From: Aliiroseovarius sp. F47248L
Lineage (GTDB): Bacteria > Pseudomonadota > Alphaproteobacteria > Rhodobacterales > Rhodobacteraceae
Assembly: GCF_023016085.1 (NCBI RefSeq)
Contig: NZ_JALKBF010000001.1
Coordinates: forward strand, 992,001-1,056,000
Length of the DNA stretch: 64,000 bases
Direction of reading: 5' to 3'
The position numbers were made by a program, and so were the translations under genes. This document shows, one piece after another, positions 60,639-64,000 of this stretch (positions within the stretch are counted from its first letter, which is position 1; each line of letters starts with the position of its first letter). The notes beneath the pieces are model-generated. The model was not told the origin of the DNA. It ran no database searches and saw only the letters and a program-made list of their open reading frames with translations.

Positions 60639-61282
60639 GATTGGCTTCCTGTTTTTTGCAAATCAATTCCAATGATTGCGCCGACTGATTGCAGTCCGAT
60701 CTCGGGTAGTTCTCCCGCCTCGAACGCATTGGGCAGCGCGCCGCCTTCCATCCACAGCCCGTCAATCACCGCGTTACAGGCAATCGCCAAATGTCTGAGA
60801 CGGGGCGGGGTTGCCGTAACGCCCGCTTCGGCCAAAGCATTGGCGATCAATCCCTCCAGACGGTCGCGAAAATCGTGATAGGTCTGTTCGTGGATCTGCT
60901 GCATTCGAGCGTCTTCCCGCACCTTGTTCAGAAAACTCGCCCAAAGGGACACCGATGCCGGATCGACCACTGGCGGGTTTAATCCTGCCGCTACGAAGTT
61001 CGCAAGCTGTGTTCTTGCCGAGGCTCCCTCTGGCACATCTGGCGAGGAGGTCAGATCGGTCATATGGCTCATGTGAAACTCATAGGCGGCGGAGATCAGG
61101 TCTTCCTTCGACGTGAAATAGTGTCGGATCAGTCCCTGCGTGACATCGGCCCGTTCCGCAATGGCACGCACCGTGGCTCCCCGAACACCGCGCTCTGCGA
61201 TCAAAGCAAGGGCGGCCAGGATCAACGCTTCTTTGCGTTGCTCGGCAGGTTCGCGCCTGAACTTTGGAGAGCTGTGCATCAT
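60635..61282 (-). CDS. TetR-family regulator of the arginine module
   Basis: The 215-residue regulator has an N-terminal helix-turn-helix: LALIAERGVRGATVRAIAER then VTQGLIRHYFTSKEDLISA near residues 25-66, similar to BetI-type regulators. The C-terminal half is helical with a ligand pocket. It is the first gene of the leftward operon (tetR-aruH-aruI-ddaH) and diverges from the ABC transporter, with a 22-bp inverted repeat between. The ligand may be arginine or a methylated or guanidino compound. Confidence 0.9.
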   Translation of the reverse strand: MMHSSPKFRREPAEQRKEALILAALALIAERGVRGATVRAIAERADVTQGLIRHYFTSKEDLISAAYEFHMSHMTDLTSSPDVPEGASARTQLANFVAAGLNPPVVDPASVSLWASFLNKVREDARMQQIHEQTYHDFRDRLEGLIANALAEAGVTATPPRLRHLAIACNAVIDGLWMEGGALPNAFEAGELPEIGLQSVGAIIGIDLQKTGSQS

Positions 61283-61299
61283 CGGATATCTCAGCCTGC

Positions 61300-61321
61300 T
61301 AATTATACGCTTGCATAATTA
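61300..61321. promoter_or_regulatory. inverted repeat, probable TetR operator
   Basis: TAATTAT (61300-61306) and ATAATTA (61315-61321) are perfect inverted copies separated by 8 bases. The repeat lies 18 bases before the regulator start and 40 bases before the ABC transporter start, the right place to control both directions. Confidence 0.75.
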
Positions 61322-61361
61322 CGGAAATCGCGGCTTACTACAAGCCGGAAATTGGGGGACG

Positions 61362-62165
61362 ATGATGGCAACGCCAGAAATGACGGCCATGGAAGAACAA
61401 GTATCAACCGAAGAAACCGAGGCCATTCGGGTGACGGATCTGCACAAGTCCTTCGGGACGCTTGAGGTGCTGAAAGGGGTCTCGCTGACTGCGCACAAGG
61501 GCGATGTCGTGGCGATCATCGGTGGCAGCGGGTCGGGTAAATCGACCTTCCTGCGCTGTATCAACTTTCTGGAAACCCCTAGCTCTGGCCAGATCGTCAT
61601 CAATGGGGAAGAGGTTTTGATGCGTCCAGACGGAACCCCCGTCAAACGCCGCCAGATCGAACGTATCCGCACGCGGCTCGGCATGGTGTTTCAGGCGTTC
61701 AACCTGTGGACCCATCGCACCCTTCTGGAAAACGTGATCGAAGTGCCGGTGCATGTGTTAAAAGTGCCGCGCGATAAGGCGATTGAGCGCGCGAAAGAGC
61801 TGTTGGAGCGGGTTGGTCTGGGTGACAAGGCCGAAACCTTCCCGTCGTTCCTGTCCGGTGGGCAACAGCAGCGTGCCGCGATTGCCCGCGCATTGGCGGT
61901 TGATCCCAGCGTGATGCTTTTTGACGAACCTACCAGCGCTCTGGACCCCGAATTGGTCGGCGAGGTTCTTACTGTGATCCGCGATCTGGCGGCCGAAGGG
62001 CGCACCATGCTTTTGGTCACGCACGAGATGAAATTTGCCCGCGAAGTGGCGACCCATGTCGTCTATCTTTTTGAAGGGCAGATCGAAGAACAAGGCCCGC
62101 CCGCCGAGGTCTTCGGCAATCCGAAATCCGCACGGCTGCAACAGTTTCTGAAGACAGTCGGCTAA
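61362..62165 (+). CDS. polar amino acid ABC transporter, ATP-binding protein
   Basis: The 267-residue ATPase belongs to the HisP/ArtP/GlnQ group: Walker A GGSGSGKST near residue 53, Q-loop GMVFQAFNLWTH near 110, signature LSGGQQQR near 165, Walker B VMLFDEPTSALDPE near 184, and H-loop VTHEMKF near 218. The NLWTH segment is typical of the histidine/arginine/octopine subgroup, which supports basic amino acid uptake. It is the first gene of a four-gene operon: ATPase, binding protein, two permeases. Confidence 0.94.
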   Translation: MMATPEMTAMEEQVSTEETEAIRVTDLHKSFGTLEVLKGVSLTAHKGDVVAIIGGSGSGKSTFLRCINFLETPSSGQIVINGEEVLMRPDGTPVKRRQIERIRTRLGMVFQAFNLWTHRTLLENVIEVPVHVLKVPRDKAIERAKELLERVGLGDKAETFPSFLSGGQQQRAAIARALAVDPSVMLFDEPTSALDPELVGEVLTVIRDLAAEGRTMLLVTHEMKFAREVATHVVYLFEGQIEEQGPPAEVFGNPKSARLQQFLKTVG

Positions 62166-62197
62166 CAACACTGAAACCAACCAACGGGAGAATACAT

Positions 62198-62971
62198 ATG
62201 AAACTGAAGAAATTACTAGCCTCTGGCCTAGCCGCAACAGTGCTTGCCGCCGGGTCTGCCGCAGCGCAAGAAGTCAAGATTGGTATCGCTGCTGAGCCTT
62301 ATCCGCCCTTTGCGTCACTTGATGCGTCCGGCAACTGGGTCGGATGGGAAGTTGAAGTAATCGGCGCAGTTTGCGCCGCAGCCGAGCTGGATTGTGTGAT
62401 CACGCCCGTAGCGTGGGACGGGATCATCCCGTCGCTGACCGGCCAGCAGATTGACGCGATCATGGCGTCTATGTCGATTACCGAAGAACGCATGAAAACC
62501 ATTGATTTCAGCGACCCTTACTATAACACGCCTGCCGTGATTGTGGCGGACAAATCGATGGATATCGAGGCGACACCGGAATCGCTTGCGGGCAAGATCG
62601 TCGGCATTCAGGCCTCAACCATCCACCAGACCTACGCCAATGCGTATTTTGGGGATGCCGCAGAAATTCGCGTCTACCAGACGCAGGATGAAGCCAATCA
62701 AGACCTTGTTGCAGGACGTATCGACGCGACACAAGCCGACAGCATCGCGATGGCCGATTTCGTCAATTCCGACGCAGGTGCGTGCTGCGAAATCAAAGGC
62801 GCGGTCGCCAATGACGAGGCTATTCTGGGCAAAGGTGTCGGCGCGGGCGTCCGTAAGGGTGACGATGCGTTGCGTGAAAGTTTGAACAAAGGGATCGCCG
62901 CCATTCTGGCCGACGGCACCCATGCCGAGATCACGTCGCGATACTTCACGACCAGCATCTATAGCGAATAA
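62198..62971 (+). CDS. polar amino acid ABC transporter, periplasmic substrate-binding protein
   Basis: The 257-residue protein has a signal peptide (KKLLASGLAATVLAAGSAAA, cleavage near residue 23) and a type II periplasmic binding fold of family 3: IGIAAEPYPPFASLDASGNW near residue 28, WDGIIPSLTGQQIDAIMASM near 75, and ITEERMKTIDFSDPYY. The ligand is probably a cationic or guanidino amino acid given the divergent arginine operon, but the pocket cannot be read with confidence. Confidence 0.92.
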   Translation: MKLKKLLASGLAATVLAAGSAAAQEVKIGIAAEPYPPFASLDASGNWVGWEVEVIGAVCAAAELDCVITPVAWDGIIPSLTGQQIDAIMASMSITEERMKTIDFSDPYYNTPAVIVADKSMDIEATPESLAGKIVGIQASTIHQTYANAYFGDAAEIRVYQTQDEANQDLVAGRIDATQADSIAMADFVNSDAGACCEIKGAVANDEAILGKGVGAGVRKGDDALRESLNKGIAAILADGTHAEITSRYFTTSIYSE

Positions 62972-62980
62972 GGCACCGCT

Positions 62981-63733
62981 TTGGAGCTGATCCTCGACAC
63001 GCTTGGCCTGGCCAAAAGCGCAGAACTTCTGTCGCTCAGTCCTCCGGGGTGGGGCGGCAATCTGCTGCGCGGCCTTGCCAACTCGCTTCAGATCGCCTTC
63101 GGGGCGTTCGGGTTTGGGTTGGTGATCGGGCTGTTTGGCGCGTCGGGCAAACTCTATGGCGGGGTGGTCATTCGTGATCTCCTCGCCATTTACACAACGG
63201 TGATCCGGGCGGTGCCTGAACTGGTACTGATCCTGATCCTCTATTATGTCGGCACCGATCTGATCAATCAGGCTTCCAGTGCGCTTGGTTATGGGCGCGT
63301 GGAAATCAGCGGAGTGGTGGCCGGCATTTGGGTCTTGGGCATCGTTCAAGGCGCTTACGCGACCGAGGTGCTGCGCGGCGCCATTCAGGCGATCCCGCAT
63401 GGGCAGATCGAGGCTGCGCGCGCCTTTGGCATGCCGCCCTTCATGCTGATGCGCCGGGTGACGATCCCGGCGATGATGTCTTTTGCGACGCCCGGTCTGG
63501 CTAATCTTTGGCTGATCGCGACCAAGGACACCGCGCTTCTGGCCATCGTGGGCTTCAGCGAGCTGACGCTCGAGACCCGACAAGCGGCGTCCAGCACCCG
63601 AGCCTATTTCACCTTCTTTCTGGCGGCCGGTGCGCTTTACATGATCGTGACCCTGTTTTCCGGCGCGATCTTTGCGCGGATCGAAAAATGGGCGCGCCGT
63701 GGACAACCGTCGTTGCGCGGAGCGGGCAAATGA
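62981..63733 (+). CDS. polar amino acid ABC transporter permease
   Basis: The 250-residue HisM/HisQ-type permease has five or six helices and the EAA loop IEAARAFGMPPFMLMRRVTI near residue 145, the contact with the ATPase. It starts with TTG 10 bases after the binding protein gene; no ATG is available near the family start. It overlaps the next permease by 4 bases (ATGA). Confidence 0.9.
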   Translation: MELILDTLGLAKSAELLSLSPPGWGGNLLRGLANSLQIAFGAFGFGLVIGLFGASGKLYGGVVIRDLLAIYTTVIRAVPELVLILILYYVGTDLINQASSALGYGRVEISGVVAGIWVLGIVQGAYATEVLRGAIQAIPHGQIEAARAFGMPPFMLMRRVTIPAMMSFATPGLANLWLIATKDTALLAIVGFSELTLETRQAASSTRAYFTFFLAAGALYMIVTLFSGAIFARIEKWARRGQPSLRGAGK

Positions 63734-64000
63734 CGGGTTGGCGCAGCTTGATGCAACCGCACCGGATCGTGCTGATGGCGCTGTTTGCGGGGCTGGTGAT
63801 CTGGTGCGCGGTCGCACTGCGCTGGGACTGGATCCCGGAATATGCACCACTGGCCATTGAAGGCGCATGGCGGACAATCTGGATTTTGGTCGTGACCACG
63901 GTTGCCGGGTTCCTTCTGGCCATTCCCCTTGGTCTCGCGCAGGCCGTCGGGCCTTGGTATCTGTCCGCACCGGCCAGAACGTTCTGCACGATCATTCGCG
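63730..64000 (+). CDS. second ABC transporter permease, cut by the window end
   Basis: The ATG lies in an ATGA overlap with the previous stop. The visible 90 residues read MTGWRSLMQPHRIVLMALFA, a first helix, WRTIWILVVTTVAGFLLAIPLGL as the second helix with the start of the HisM-type permease core, and APARTFCTIIR. No stop codon occurs in the visible part. Together with the gene before it, it forms the heterodimeric membrane part of the transporter. Confidence 0.88.
   Translation, partial: MTGWRSLMQPHRIVLMALFAGLVIWCAVALRWDWIPEYAPLAIEGAWRTIWILVVTTVAGFLLAIPLGLAQAVGPWYLSAPARTFCTIIR

Noticed and set aside
62615..63970. 451-codon minus-strand frame opposite the ABC transporter
   Set aside because: It is antisense to the binding protein and permease genes, and its composition is that of a shadow frame.

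Overview
The window reads as a chromosome segment of a marine alphaproteobacterium of the Rhodobacteraceae (Roseobacter group). The evidence is a DMSP demethylase operon (dmdA-acuI), the tellurite locus trgA-trgB-cysK known from Rhodobacter, an RpoH-type sigma factor, a two-piece permuted tmRNA, a tRNA-His with A73 and no G-1, a GTTC-N7-GTTC LexA box, and small families typical of this group (DUF6324, DUF6476, DUF4169). No replication origin, rRNA operon, CRISPR array or phage structural module is visible.

Region 1 (1-27 kb) is mostly core genome. In order it holds: the end of a RibB-type protein, ribH and nusB; two unknown small genes; a secreted PQQ-type sugar dehydrogenase; a candidate 6S RNA; SOS-controlled mmcB; tRNA-His; rluD; cardiolipin synthase; rpoH; a Gfo/Idh oxidoreductase; a DksA-like zinc finger protein; a VPLPA-CTERM protein; pepF; mrcA; rne; tusA; ccdA; a membrane serine hydrolase coupled to a cytochrome P450; fumC with two small followers; sspB; chrA; a SnoaL-like protein; and tmRNA.

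Region 2 (27.5-40.8 kb) starts with a GntR/FadR regulator divergent from a probable four-gene transcription unit: DUF2182, DUF1326, dmdA, acuI. DmdA demethylates DMSP and AcuI reduces acryloyl-CoA, so this is a sulfur and carbon acquisition operon. Two copies of an operator-like palindrome lie in the divergent promoter. It is followed by a class-V aminotransferase, a Cfa-type methyltransferase, trgA-trgB-cysK, a large MscS channel and an AlaX editing protein.

Region 3 (41.0-54.6 kb) is probably a decayed genomic island at the 3' end of tRNA-Ser(GGA). A 19-bp near-exact copy of the tRNA 3' end recurs about 13.6 kb downstream. Between the copies lie broken IS6 and IS3 elements, a frameshifted Crp/Fnr regulator, a PlsC-like protein with an altered catalytic motif, a haloalkane dehalogenase, a CadC-like TPR regulator divergent from a secreted SRPBCC protein, a Gtr-like glycosylation operon and a GNAT acetyltransferase. 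No integrase is visible.

Region 4 (54.9-64 kb) holds a universal stress protein with a BCCT transporter, then an arginine/methylarginine module. In the module, a TetR regulator, an AruH-like transaminase, an AruI-like 2-ketoarginine decarboxylase and a dimethylarginine dimethylaminohydrolase form one operon. It is divergent from a polar amino acid ABC transporter, with a 22-bp inverted repeat between them. The window ends inside the second ABC permease.
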